From Fragum whitleyi (lineage: Eukaryota; Mollusca; Bivalvia; Cardiida; Cardiidae), in the NCBI GenBank assembly GCA_948146395.1, contig OX411552.1:8628186-8692185 (forward strand): a stretch of DNA of 64,000 bases, read 5' to 3'. Under the pieces are notes generated by a model, which was not told the DNA's origin, ran no database searches, and worked only from the letters and a program-made list of their open reading frames with translations. This document shows positions 34,805 to 47,500 of the stretch, piece after piece; position 1 is the stretch's first letter; each line of letters starts with the position of its first letter. The position numbers were made by a program, and so were the translations under genes.

Positions 34805-35844
34805 CTCAAACACTATTCCTTGTTCTTGGATTCATCTCTATCACAGGGTATAACGTGCCACGCCGACACCAGAAGGTTCATGGACACCTGATCGATTTTT
34901 TCGATACGGAACTAACGGTGGGGCAAGTTTTTGACTGATTTGTAAACCAAAATAATCATTTTCATTTCAATGTTTAGTATCACTGTCGAGCTAAATGGTT
35001 CTTCTTTTAGGAAAGAAAAGGGGATGGTGACAACTAAGCAAAATGAGCGAGTTCTAGCCTAGGAGTGAGTGACTTTGCTCGATTTTAGGTTTGTCATTAA
35101 TTTTTTGTCAAACAACCTGACTATTCTTCATTATTTGTGTTTGTCTAAGAGCATTTATGTATCCTCTACACACATTCCAAATTTCTCAGCAAAAGATCCA
35201 CATAAAGCGAAGATATTCGTACTTTTATTGGCCTGGGTAGCGAAAAATATGATAACTAGACACCCCCTGAATTTTTTTCGATTGGAAATCGACACCAGAA
35301 TTTGTGAAAGGGGGTGTCTTGTTATTATATTTTCCGCTACCCAGGCCAATAAAAGTACGAATATCTTCGTTTTATGAGGATCTTTCGCCAAGAAATTTGG
35401 TATGCGTGTAAAGGACACATCAATGCTCTTAGACAATCACAAGCAATTAAGAATAGTCAGGTTGTTTGACAAAAAATTAATGACAAACCTAAAAATCGAG
35501 CAAAGTCACTCACTCCTAGGGCTTGAACTCGCTCTTTTGGCTTAGTTTTTACCCTCTACTTTAATTTCCTAAAAGAAGAACCATTTATCTCGACTGTGAT
35601 ACTAAAAATTGAAATGAAAATGATTATTTCGGTTTATAAATCAGTCAAAAAGTTGCTCCACCGTTAGTTCCGTATCGAAAAAATCGATCAGGTGTCCACG
35701 AACCTTCTGGTGTCGGCGTGGCACGTTATACCCTGTGTCTATGACTCTTTCGTCTTTAAACGAATTATTCCAAATCGCGAAATAAATTAGAAAAAGTAGC
35801 ACAATCACTGTAAATTCAAAAATGAAACGTCTAGAGACAGCCAT
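34805..35844 (-). pseudogene. Glycosyltransferase exon 1 copy, split by foldback element
   Basis: The ATG at 35844 opens MAVSRRFIFEF and a membrane anchor (TVIVLLFLIYFAIW), closely matching exon 1 at 56477-56339. After 107 coding bases the frame runs into an 896-bp foldback insertion (34842-35737). The exon resumes at 34836 and ends at the donor G-GTAATT at 34805. Without the insertion and one target-duplicate copy, the coding part is 139 nt, exactly the length of the intact copy. The last full codon is TGA, where the other copy has AAA. It is therefore a broken duplicate; read-through would end after about 31 residues encoded by the insertion. Confidence 0.82.
34842..35737. mobile_element. 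Foldback element (896 bp), 5-bp target duplication
   Basis: Two arms of 427 and 428 bp (34842-35268, 35310-35737) are inverted copies with only scattered mismatches. A 41-base loop itself holds a small hairpin (CGATTGGAAATCG). The termini read CACAGGGTATAACGTGCC inward from both sides. It is flanked by TCTAT at 34837-34841 and 35738-35742. No transposase. Confidence 0.92.
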
Positions 35845-35907
35845 GTTTAATGAAAAAAACACTGGGTTGAATTTATTTTGAATGACGTTGGTTATTCTAT
35901 ATTTTTA

Positions 35908-36032
35908 AATGGGTTTGAGCGTATTTGAATGGTTTGAGTGATTGTTTGAAATGAATGAATGGAGCGCTGAGTGGGCGATTTAGAATGGTTTTGATTGAGG
36001 TGAAAGTCAATTTCACGATGTAACTAACTGTA
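35908..36032. mobile_element. MITE family A fragment
   Basis: The right-end quarter of the family (GGTTTGAGTGA..., GGAGCGCTGAGTG, TCAATTTCACGATGTAACTAACTGTA). It lies 64 bases upstream of the start codon of the broken exon 1. Confidence 0.7.
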
Positions 36033-37440
36033 TGATACGAAATACAATGTACAAGAACAATTACATTTTCTATCCTATTTTTGTTATTTTCCTTTGTTGT
36101 TCCATACTTGGACATCCAGCAGTAATACGTGGGTATATTGTAACAATTTCCGACTGTATCGGACACTTTAAACTCCACACCGGGCATAAAAATCACAGAA
36201 TAATTTAATTGAATTCGATTCTCTTGAAAAGTTTAAATCATAGTTTTAGGGTCAAAGGACAGTTGCTGTAAGCCAAAGATCAGAAGAGCTATAGCGATGA
36301 CGTGGTTCCCGTCCGTCTGTCTGTGTCTCCGTTCGACAATGTTTAATTGTTTTCGCAATAAAGTCCACAGATTACATTTGACTATCATGAAACCTTTAAA
36401 TAATCATTTTAGAAAAATCTGTATTTTCGAAATTGGGGGACGATCTATTTACAAACATCGTAAAAGGAGCCTTGTAGAATTTTACTTAATTCAATCTTGT
36501 TTACGAAATAAGTCTACAAATCCTCTTAAATCGGTGCCTGAGAGAACCGAAGTTGCAGTTTGAAAACCGGTCCTACGCTTAGGATGACCAAACGATGCAA
36601 ACTGTTTGCATATTATACTCCGCTTGTGTGCAAAATTGTTCTCCATCACGAGTACAGTTAACAACATCGTGAAATTGATCCTCGTTCTATTCACAATCAT
36701 TCTAAATCATTCACTCAGCGCTCCATTCATGCATTCCAAACACTCACTCGAATCGATCAAAAACGCTCCGAAATTATTGAAATAAATTCAGAAATCTATC
36801 TAGATGATCAATATTTAATTCAAATCGTTTAAATTATTCTGTGATTTTTATGCCCGGTGTGGAGTTTGTGAAGTGTCCGATACAGACGGGAAAAAACACA
36901 CAGAAAAGTACGTATATTTCATAAAAGGGAGGTAAAAGATTTCGCGAATTTCGTTTATCTTGAACAAAAAGAGCCTACATTGGATTACCTTCCGTAAATT
37001 TCACTCAAAACTCGCTCCACACACTCATACAGTGTCATTCCAAAATCCCTCTAAAATAATTCATCTTGTCAATTTCACGATGCTTTTTTTTTTTTACTAT
37101 AGATGTGATATTTGAAAATATAACTAAGATAGCCTTAAGGTGATGGCTTCAGCTCAAGCTCAATGCTAACTTATCTATTTTTTGAGGGCTCGACAGCAGT
37201 TGTCATGTAATGACTATATAGCTATTAAAGGTCAGATGATTTAAGGATCGAATTTAAAAACCACATACTTGAATAAAACAAATTGTAATTTGATAAATCC
37301 GTTTATATGAATACAGTCCTTTTAAAAAAATCATGAATAGTTTCGAACCGATATGTTCATATACTTTAGAATTATTGAGATTATGTCGCGGCGGCCGGTG
37401 CGTCTAAGCATGGTTTTAGGTGATTTCTCTACTACAGTTA
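36027..37440. repeat. Paralogous segment 2 (partner 31890-34200)
   Basis: Counterpart of segment 1, with one TGTAATGACTATATAGCTA block (37204) instead of two, and a family A MITE at the place where the partner reads straight through (CATCACGAGTAGAAGTG at 33816). Confidence 0.75.
36653..37100. mobile_element. MITE family A, full copy with TA target
   Basis: It starts TACAGTTAACAACATCGTGA after CATCACGAG. The paralogous unoccupied sequence at 33816 reads CATCACGAGTAGAAGTG, and the right flank here is TAGATGTG, so insertion was into a TA with TA duplication. The right terminus is blurred by a T run at 37084-37095. Confidence 0.85.
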
Positions 37441-37490
37441 TATACATCGTGAAATTGACACTCGTTCCGATCAAAATCATTCTTTATCTT
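37441..37490. mobile_element. MITE family A, left-end scrap
   Basis: ACATCGTGAAATTGACACTCGTTCC followed by ATCAAAATCATTC matches the left end of the family only. Confidence 0.5.
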
Positions 37491-37559
37491 TAATTCTTTA
37501 ATACAAATTCTACTTGGAATTATGCTTCTAGTCATCCCAATTTATTGAAAGCATGTTTT

Positions 37560-37817
37560 TTCGGTCGCACAGCTGATTGTCTTCCTGACACACTTTGAGC
37601 AGAAATGCTCACGTTGTGGAGCGGTTGACATTCAGGTGAGTCTAACTGAGCATATCTTAACTGAATGTGTAAGGGTTTATGACTGCTCAGTACATTTCCT
37701 ACGAAAAATGAGGTCTTTATTCCCTACAGATGTTACGCAATCTCTTCTGTCAATGAATTCAAAAGATTATATACATGTCTTGTTTGGAATTAACTTACAG
37801 TTGTATCTTGTTCTATG
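37560..37817 (+). mobile_element. LINE C-terminal fragment
   Basis: The frame encodes CSRCGAVDIQVSLTEHILTE followed by C, a C-X2-C...H-X4-C finger of the kind found at the end of many LINE proteins, then about 50 residues to a stop at 37816. No RT is left. It could be an isolated exon of a host gene, but the finger pattern favours a LINE relic. Confidence 0.5.
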
Positions 37818-40800
37818 AGACAATTTAAGGTCATTCTACTGCACTGTTGTATGGTTTTTACAAAGAGCGTGGTTGGATTATATAAAAACCAATTTGAAAT
37901 ATTCAATCTTAGATTGTCAGCCAAATTGGTTTAATTCAGCTCACATAAGCTGTAGTTATGATCATTGTGGTCAACGATTTATACTGTTTTTTTAAACATA
38001 AATAATCGATAAAAGTCATTGGTCGATGCTTTTCATTTCCTTTCGGTTAAGCTTTGGCGAAATAATGACACATTAATTAATTATTTTCATTGAAATAAAT
38101 GGTGACCATAACATCGCACAAACAGTCTTGATGCGCTGTATTGTGTTATGTAATGGTAGCCCAATATATACTGAGCGACTTTAAAAACGCAATTTTTAAA
38201 AACGTCACTTAAATGCAAATTTTAGTGAATAGACTCGCACTGAAATATACTTAATTTGTAACTTTATCAAGTTACCTCTAGTCCAACATCAATGTTATTT
38301 TGAAACATTCTCTTGTATTCCCAATACAGGGACACTTTTAAGCATACCCACGAAAGTTAAAATTTCTCCATAGCCCTACTGCTTGAACGATATTTTCGTT
38401 TCAAATGAAACAAAAGCCAAACAAATTTTAGAGTTTAGTTGAATGAATCCAGCGGTCAAACAAATCATGAACACTGCGTTTAAGCACGTTTGGTGCAAAA
38501 ACGACACCGAAACGTCGTCTTTTTTACCCGAAATGACGTCATTTACATGCTGTTCCATTCCGTTCGTAGAACCACAAACGCTTTCATGTGAATGCGGTTT
38601 TGGCAAACAAAGTCTGTTCACGCTTTTAACCCCTTACCAGACAACTCGTTTAGAATTGAGATGCCATTTTAAGTGTGTTTACGGTATGACACTAACGTCA
38701 TTTTAACACGTTAAGTCTTCTGAAACTCCATTTTGGCAATGTCCTACCATGCAGACGTTTAAATATTGAACGAATTAATCAATAATTTCTAGTCTAATCG
38801 AGGTTAACGACGTTCCATTTTTAAGGAACACTTTCCCTTTTGACTTACTCAATTAAGAGAACATTCTTGGCAAAGCGAGAGAGTTGATATCGCTTCTTTT
38901 AACGGTTTTTGAAATGTCTATCGTTTATTACCCTCCACACTTCTGATTTGTTAAATCAATCAACCATGAAAAGTGCAATGACAAAGAAAGAGTGAACAGT
39001 AGATTGCTATGCCGAAACTAACCAAAGCGTCAAATCAAATCAAGATTAAGTCGATTCAACAGAGGATCTTGTTTGTATGATTTCAGCTAAATTTAGTTAA
39101 ACCAAATCTACTTTTCTGTACTCAAATTTCAAATTTTCTTTGTTGCGTTTTTAAAGTCGCTCATTATATATATCTTTAATTCCTCCACTGTAGGAGATTT
39201 TCTATACAATTTAAACATATAACATCAGAAAGAAAAGAATACAATACATAATACATACATTGAACAAAGCAAACACACTGGGAATCACACACATATAATA
39301 TCAATACATAAGTTCATACAGTTAGACCAACGAATATAAGCTCACTGCACACACGCGCACAATCACCCACCCACCTCTACACATTAAACACCCACCCACA
39401 TATATACAGAGCCATAGGCACATATGTACGAACATTCACAGACGCAAGTCTTTTATACCCATCGATAGCCGAGCGCAAGACCGTCACAACTGCCTATAAA
39501 CATATAGGCAGTTCCAACCGCCACACACCGATCCATCGAGCCGTGTAGATTGAGCTCGACATCCCTCACACACCATACAAACATTTTGTTTGAATAGTCT
39601 GTGAATGATGTCAAGCAAGAATGCAACTCTTCAGGGGACAATTAATTGTAATTTTAAATTTATTTTACACCAACACTCTATTTGACCAACCTGGTTATGC
39701 TGCCTTGCAAATACAGTGCATTAAACATAGAGGATAGCGCACCGAATTTAAAACAAGTCTGCATTCGAAAGCGAAGGATTATTATTATTGGAGGAGCTTG
39801 CTGCTTTGACTCGTGGATCGAAAAAAATGTTCTGGATTCGCGGGTCAAATAGCGTGTTTTGATAGATAAATGAACTTTTATGCAAATAAAACGATTTGTG
39901 TGCAGGAATTGTGTCTAAGAGATCCGTAGCTAAGGGAGAAGGGAGGTACTGACCAATCATATACTGGCTGCAATGCATCAACCTGTTTAGTTTGCGATAT
40001 GCGCTCGGGACAAAATAATCTCTTGTTTTGATGCTATTGCCGGATTTGATTTAAAAACGATGTTATTATGTCGGACGGAGTACATAAAATACAGTTATTT
40101 TGACACTGTTTTTTGCGCATTTGGAGGATTTTATACTGAGTGACCCAGACTTTAAATTCGAGTTGAACTAAGCATCATCACGGGTATAATTATGTTCATT
40201 ACAGTGGATTTCCGGGGCGACTATTGTCCGACTGTTCGGTTCATGAAAGCTATGAACTTCATACTTGATAACGTAATGTGTTTTGCTGGAACCAATGATA
40301 TTTAGCAATTTTGGCTATCGGTTGACAAAGAGGCAGAGACAAAAGAGAAACTCGAACATGTCTTAGTGCACGATTTGAATATTACTGACGTGTTTTATTG
40401 TTTCCGGTGATGTACAGAAGTGCTTCTCGAACTAGGACACGATTTCTGGTTGTTTCGTTATGGTTCTATGGAAGAGTTGAGCAGCTGAATCGACGCCTAA
40501 TTGCTAAAATTGCAAGCCAAGTGTCTATCAACTTTTGGCAACGAAATGGCTTTAGGTTCGAATCTACCGGGGTCCGAACGCTCGCTGCTGATAGGGTCCA
40601 CCTGTTTGTATGAGGCAACATGGCATTTTTGTATCATACGGGCTGCGATTGTGGCTGTGATGAAAGATAGAGCAAGAAATATGTATAATTTCGTATTTTT
40701 GATGCATGTTGCTGTTCGTATATATCATACGACAGTATTTATTATTTGTTGTATATTTATACAACTTTTTATATATATGACGACATGTTTGCCAGTTCAT

Positions 40801-41057
40801 GCCTCTTTTTTTTAAAAAAAAGGTTTTGCTGTGCACTATTTACATTATTAAATATTTTATGCCAGTTGATACCTGAATAAAGGTTATCCTGTGCTTTTTA
40901 CATGTCGATCGTTTTAGGGCAAGTTTGAGCCTATATTCGACCTGTGCTATACATGGCACTTATTTATACATGTATATATGTTGGTAACTGTATTTAGCAT
41001 TACAGATGCTTTTATTTGTTGACTTGCTATATTTCGGTCAACCCTTTTTGAGGGTGA
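37818..41057. other. Long gene-free, unrecognised region
   Basis: No exon or repeat family was recognised. It includes a CA-rich stretch (39330-39420) and several open frames below 105 codons without domain features (for example 39453-39641 and 39748-39981 minus, 40501-40815 plus). Confidence 0.35.
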
Positions 41058-41752
41058 TTTACCTCTTCACGCTTTTTACCATTTGAGCTCGTGTCCTTAC
41101 AATTTTTGGGACCCATTTTGGCAATATTACTTACTGTAAAGCGTCAATCGCAATTATAACAGCCATTCCACATGGATTATACTTTATCGATTGGAAATAT
41201 GAACTTTTTTAGATTTATTTGATTGTATAATCATAAATTCATTTCTTACGTATCTTTACTGGTTTTCCATTTAAACTCGAGAGCTATTTACTTCTTCACG
41301 CTATACCCATTTGAGGGTGTGTCCTTACAACTATTGGGACCCATGTTGACAATATTAATTACTAAGAAAGGCGTCATAAGCAATTATAACTGTCATTCCA
41401 CATAGGTTATACTTTTTCGATTGGAAAAAATAACATTTTTAGCTTTGAGATTGTATAGTTCTAAATTCATACGTAACTTTACTAGTTTTACATTTAACCC
41501 GAGTGGAATTTACTTCTTCACGCCATTTTCCCATTTAAGGGCGTGTCCTTACAACTTTTTTAGCCTTCGTTGGCAATATTATACTTTACTTAAAGGGCGT
41601 CATACGCATTTATAATTGTCATTCCACATGGGTTTTACTTTATTGATGGGAAATATTAACTATTTTAGTTTTATCTGTTTGTTTAATCGTAATTTCATTT
41701 CCCACGTAACTGTACTAATTTTGCTTTTAAACCCGAGAGTAGTGACTTCCTC
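41058..41752. repeat. Diverged tandem repeat, period about 225 bp, three units
   Basis: Units begin at TTTACCTCTTCACGC (about 41059), TTTACTTCTTCACGC (41287) and TTTACTTCTTCACGC (41509), with a fourth beginning near 41740. Shared blocks are GTGTCCTTACAA, TTGGGACCCAT, GGCGTCAT.CGCA.TTATAA and TGTCATTCCACAT.GGTT. Confidence 0.8.
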
Positions 41753-42184
41753 TGTTTTACTTCAGTCTTTCAACATGGCATTTTAAGGTACGCATGGTTT
41801 TATTTTTCATTTACAGTTTCTTCTCTTATACGGTTTTTCGAAGTTTCTATTAACCTACATGTATCACCAACCGTGAGTCCCGAGCGGAAGGATGTATTTG
41901 TCCGATCTTGTCGTATTACACAAATTTATCTCGCGCATACAAGTCTACACGTAACACAACCTACTCGAAATAGTTATTGTCTGTGATATGGTTATGTCAC
42001 TTCCTTCTAAACTGTATAGGAACCGTTTTAATTGTTACAATTACAACCAAAAGGAGGTAGAGACATTTTTTTCTTTTTTTATATCAATTATTATGTCAAT
42101 CAGGTCACGCATTCTTTCCGGGAACAGGAATGCGGACTTGTCCTCGTTAATTTGCTTGTCAGCTGATATGAACGGGTCTTGTCG

Positions 42185-44538
42185 CAGTGGCGTAGCCATG
42201 TTATTTACATTGGTGCGGCAAAACTGAGCTCCGAAGGAGCGAATGCGAGCGCCGAAGGCGCGAAGCCCTTCTAGGGGGGTCCGGGGGCATGCCCCCCCCC
42301 CCCCCCGGAAAATTTTTGAAAAAATGGTGCGATTTGGTGCATTCTAGACTATACTTGATCACAATTTTTGAGTCATTTTAGAGCAATTTCCATGTTTGAT
42401 TTTTTCTCTGTACCATGTAAATTCAAGACAAATTTAGGCTTAACCTCAGAACAAACATTTTACGCAACTCACCATGTACTCACAGGGAATCGCATGTTTG
42501 ACATCAGGATTGACCTCACTGGAATTTACTTCCGGAGGTCGTTGTATCAGGAGTGACCTCACTGGAATTTACTTCCGGAGGTCGTTGTATGGTAAAAGTA
42601 GATCTTAACGAAAAAATAGTGCGGCTTGAAAATGGCATTTTGAAGTGGAGAACAGTGATCCACGTGCATATTTATTTGATTTTTTGCTAGTCTTGCATCT
42701 CTTCTTTAATATAAGGCTTGGTTCGATCTTTTTTGTGCACGATTTCCTTTCCGGGAGGACGGATGAGCGACGGTGGGCGTGCCCGAACTAACTGACCTCT
42801 TCATAGGTGGAAAAAAGACGGTTCCTTTACTCTGGCTTGAATAGCCCAAAAGTTAAACCTAAAAGACCCAGTTATTTTAGTCTCAAATGATAGAAAAATG
42901 AATGTAGATGAAGCGCTGGTGACGTAATATACAAGAGGACCATGATGGTCCTAGATCGCTCACCTGATTCTTTTTGACCACTGGGATGTCACAGCAATTA
43001 AATAGGCAGTGTAATAAAGAACATAACATGAGAATAATCATTAAGACCCCTTTTCCAGTGATATGGCATGGATCCATATCATTTTAAATGGGGTTCATCC
43101 TTGTGACATGATCAACATTCTGACCAAGTTTCATGAAGATTGGGCCATATTTGTGGCCTCTAGAGCGTAAACAAGAAAATTGTCAATAAGGCTCCTTTTC
43201 CCTTGATATGGCATGGATCCCTCCCATTTTCGATAGGATTAATCCTTGTGACCCTGCCAACATCCTGACCAAGTTTCATAAAGATTGGATCATATTTATG
43301 GCCTCTAGAGCGTAAACAAAAAATTTGTCAATAAGGCCCCTTTTCCCTTGATTTTGCATGGATCCTCCACATTTTCTATACACTTCATCCTTGTGACCTG
43401 GCCTACATTCTTACAAAGTTTCATGAAGATAGGACCATATTTGTGGCCTCTAGAGTGTAAACAAGAAAATTGTCATTAAGGCCCCTTTTCCCGTGATATG
43501 ACATGGATCCTTCCCATTTGCGATAGGGTTCATCCTTGTGACCTGGGGAAGATTCAGACCAAGTTTCATGAAGATAGGGCCATATTTGTGGCCTCTAGAG
43601 TGTAAACAAGAATATTGTCAATAAGGCCCCTTTTCCCGTGATATGGCATGGATCCCTCCCATTTTCAATAGGGTTCATCCTTGTGACCTGGCCAACATTC
43701 TGACCAAGTTTCATGAAGATTGGGCCATATTTGTGGCCTCTAGAGTGTAAACAAGAAAATTGTCAATAAGGCTCCTTTTCCCTTGATTTCGCATGGATCC
43801 TTCCCATTTTCAATAGGGTTCATCCTTGTGACCTGGGGGACAATCTGACCAAGTTTCATGAAGATTGGATCATATTTGTGGCCTCTAGAGTGTAAACAAG
43901 AAAATTGTCAATAAGGCTCCTTTTCCCTTGATTTTGTATGGATCCTTCCCATTTTCAATAGGGTTCATCCTTGTGACCTGGGGAACATTCTGACCAAGTT
44001 TCATGAAGATTGGATCATATTTGTGGCCTCTAGAGTGTAAACACTTAAATTGTTGACGCCCGGACGACGGACGACGGACGACGCACGACGCACGACAGAC
44101 GACGGACATTCAATGATCACAAAAGCTCACCTTGAGCACGATGTGCTCAGGTGAGCTAATAAACGCATTGTTGTGGAATGCGCTGCAGCACCTGAAAGTT
44201 GAGCAATTTTATATAGAACAAAGAAGGCCAAAAAATCGGGTGGGTCTGACCATCAACAGAAAACGGAAGTAAACAGAATAACCATTCTACAGACGCTTGG
44301 AAGTTTAGATTATTGATGAGTCATCCAAGGATGCTGGCATTTCGTTGTGTATGGTGGATTAAAAGAACTATAAGACATCATGTTTTATAAACGTTTTATT
44401 CATCCGTTATATGCTCACATACATTTTCAGTCATTTAGCGGTCAACATAATCCAGTTTTATTGTAGCGGCATGCCGCATCTACGGCAATTATTGGTGCGG
44501 CGAATGCCGCACCTGCCGCACCCGTGTATACGCCCATG
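42185..44538. mobile_element. hAT-like non-autonomous element, hosting a nested insertion
   Basis: The left end CAGTGGCGTAGCCATG resembles common hAT termini, followed by a G+C-rich GAGCGAATGCGAGCGCCGAA block and a poly-C run (42293-42306). The right end, read inward, is CATGGGCGTATACACGGG, preceded by a GCGGCGAATGCCGCACC hairpin. The ends match in 8 of the first 10 bases. An 8-bp duplication is not convincing (both flanks contain TGTCG). A 45-bp direct repeat is at 42503-42590. No transposase. Confidence 0.5.
42930..44160 (-). mobile_element. Hairpin/microsatellite/core-repeat element, 7 x 145 bp
   Basis: Seven near-identical tandem units start at 43036, 43181, 43326, 43471, 43616, 43761 and 43906, exactly 145 bp apart. 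Each has CATGGATCC, CATCCTTGTGACC, CCAAGTTTCATGAAGAT and GGCCTCTAGAG. The tandem array is followed by a GACGGACGACGCACGAC microsatellite (44055-44106) and a strong hairpin (AGCTCACCTTGAGCAC... to GTGCTCAGGTGAGCT, 44123-44157). The other end contains GGACCATGATGGTCC and GCTCACCTGA. Read on the minus strand the order is hairpin, microsatellite, core repeats, as in the 12310 and 18460 elements. Confidence 0.85.
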
Positions 44539-47500
44539 TGTCGCCGTAAATTTCGACTTATTCTCTGGAATCTGACAGCAGAATTTGTTTATGTTTAGTT
44601 CCATTCATTTTTCTCTTTTTTAACTTTGCGTTTTTCAAGTTTGTTGGTCCCCTTCTTACCATATGAAATATCGATCAGTTCAGGCCAATGGCCTGGCCAA
44701 GATTTTTTTTTGTCAACATTCTTCGCGAGTATGCTGCTGTATACAAGGAGATTGCTGAAAAACTGTGGAGTGCGCCCACTCTATCTGTTTAATTTTATTT
44801 TTTTATCTGACTTGGATTGTATGTAGATCCAGCTTTTGGCGGCGACACTTATCGCCTTTGCCTTTATTACTGTATCTGCAAGACGCTGTTTTGTATGAGT
44901 TTTTTATATTTCAACCCTGAATTCTCGGTGTTTAGACTTACTATTTTAGTTACCTGTATTTATTACAAGGTCGAATTTGAGACAGACTACTTCTGGGCAA
45001 CAATTTAAATAGGCCGATTTCTCACTTCAGTTAATTTTTTGCAGATGCAGCTCAAACCGTGTCCACGTCTGCCGTTCCTACAATGGGGTGACGACTTTGT
45101 AATAGCACAGGTGCAGGGACGCATAATACACGATTTACTCGGTTTTAGCACAAACTGATGCCAGCTGCAACATTGTCAATTTGGGATCTTGCATGAGCAC
45201 CATTTCCGATCAACCACACAGGATCTCGCATTCGGGTAGTTGCACAGGTGCAAACCGGCGAAGACTAGTTTTCGAATGAGGATGATTCATTTCACTTACG
45301 GATGTATTATCTGCTCTGAAAGATATATCTAGGCACACATGCTGCATTTCCATAAAAGTGGTATATATACCCACTTGGTTATTACCCACATAACGGACGT
45401 ACAGCCACCATTTCGGAGGCGATGTAACCTTTCTAAACAATTCAAACAGGTGACGATAAAGAAAAAAAGACAAGTGTTAGTGATTTTGGATACTTCCACT
45501 GTAACTTAGACTTACCACGGATCTTGTCACGACCTCCTGGCAATTTTGGTTTCGCCCGCTATAAGAAATCAAGTGCCAGTTTCGAGTCTCCTATGGTACG
45601 TCATTGACATAACTCGAATAATGTTCGCTTTTGCTATGACATTTTACTGTCCGGTATACAACGTGACTATCTCTGGATAAATACTATCCACCGATGTGGG
45701 CCTAGGTTCGGGATGAGTTCGGACAAGATAGACATGGATACGCATATTACGGGAACGGTATGGGATTTGGATATCCCGCGATATGTATATCAATTTGACA
45801 ATATTGATTGTATCAATATTAAAAGTGTATACGTGTACAATTCTTTATATCGTTACCTGACATGTTCTTAGGACAAGTCTAGTATTATTCGTATACGTAT
45901 TATGAGTATTTCACTGGTTAGGTAATACCAGTAGTCTGTTTCAGGCCCATGGATTGCGTGATCTCAATTCTATACATATTAGTTATTTTACTCCATTTTT
46001 TATCCTCGACTAAATAAATTTTGACGTAAGATGTCAGCCTGGCACATCTCTTCCCCAATCATGCATGCTCAATTTGAGTTGTAGATGGCTTCGAAAGGGC
46101 CCTGGTACACAGTTGCGTGAGGGGTTTGAAAGCCTTGTGTAAGAGGCAATATTGCTGACATGTAGCATGCCCATCTTGTTTAACGCTTTCTTTCCTCGGG
46201 GTGTGGTTATATTTGTGCTTTTTGAGTACTAAAGCAAGTATTTTTTTTTTTTTTGTTAAAGTGAACGAGCTTACCAAATCTATTTTTGCTAATTTTTTTT
46301 TTCTTTTTTTTTTTTACTTTTCATTTGCTAATATTCGGTAATGACGATTCATTCGACATTTTAGATTTATATCTGACCAGGTTTACATGAGGCAGTAGGC
46401 ATATCGGGTTCAATGTCATATTCATGCAGCAGATACATTTTTTAGTAATGCATCAAGGCACTCTATTTAATTTTTATATATATATCCTACCAAGGACTTT
46501 CACAATTTTTTGCAGGTCAAACTTGTGATCGAATGCATTTCCCGAGTGGACTTATTGTAAATACCCTTTCCTAGCATAGTTAGGTTCTTTTTATTACAAT
46601 TCCTAAAACCCTTCGCGACTATATGTTTTACCTGTTATGATAAAATTCATTAGTAAGTGCGGCTGATCGTAACATTACTTTAAGTTGCAGGTTTCGAAAT
46701 CGGGTTTTCTGTTAGGCGTTATGACTGAATATGCTCCCTCATAACAGTATTCCATTTCAATGCGTTTCCTCACATCATTCAGTGGCTTAAATTGCAAAGG
46801 GATAAATGTAAAGGTTTATGCTAATCTTAGACGTCACAGTATACTGTTTTACGACCTAATATCATTTATTTTCTAATTGCCGTCCAACGGCTTCAACGAA
46901 GTATAAAACAACAAAGTAAGTCATTATGATTTTGAAACCCGTCGAATTATTTTCGGTTTGTGTAATGGTAATGGTTCTCTTCACTGAAAAGGACTATACA
47001 TTATTGCGACGCATTCTTTCTTGTAAAATAAATTCTTGGTTATCTCGCTTTTCAAATAACAACTGGCGCGATTCAGCTTGGATAACACGTAATGGGGGTC
47101 ATACATTCGATTACGCTCCGGTCAGCCATGTTTATCATCAATCATACGACAGATGTAAATTGGCCGGCTGGCTTAGCGCGGTTCCTTTCACCGTTAAACA
47201 AACATGCAGACTGCTTGAGCGGTTGTAGTTGATATGTTTTACGTTAAACCTACTCTTTTATAGTGGTTTATGGGTACATGCGCGGTTTAACATTTACCTA
47301 ATGTGTGAACAATTTCCTTTCGACGGTACCGTCATCATGTTTTTAATATGTTTATTTTTAACCAGATTTCATCATCAGATGCGTGTGGGGAGACATGTTT
47401 GCTTATATTTACATTTCACCATTGATTGGTCGACATCGTTCTAATGTCGACTCAAACAAAATGTCTCACGTTACTTCTAACATCTAAAACACTGTTTCTA

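Noticed and set aside
35069..35436. Open frames on both strands with almost the same protein sequence
   Set aside because: They are the two arms of the foldback element read from opposite strands.
34842..35737. Assignment of the foldback element to Transib/RAG-type transposons
   Set aside because: The 5-bp duplication and CACAG start fit, but the rest of the terminus does not match the known consensus and no transposase is present; kept only as a hypothesis.
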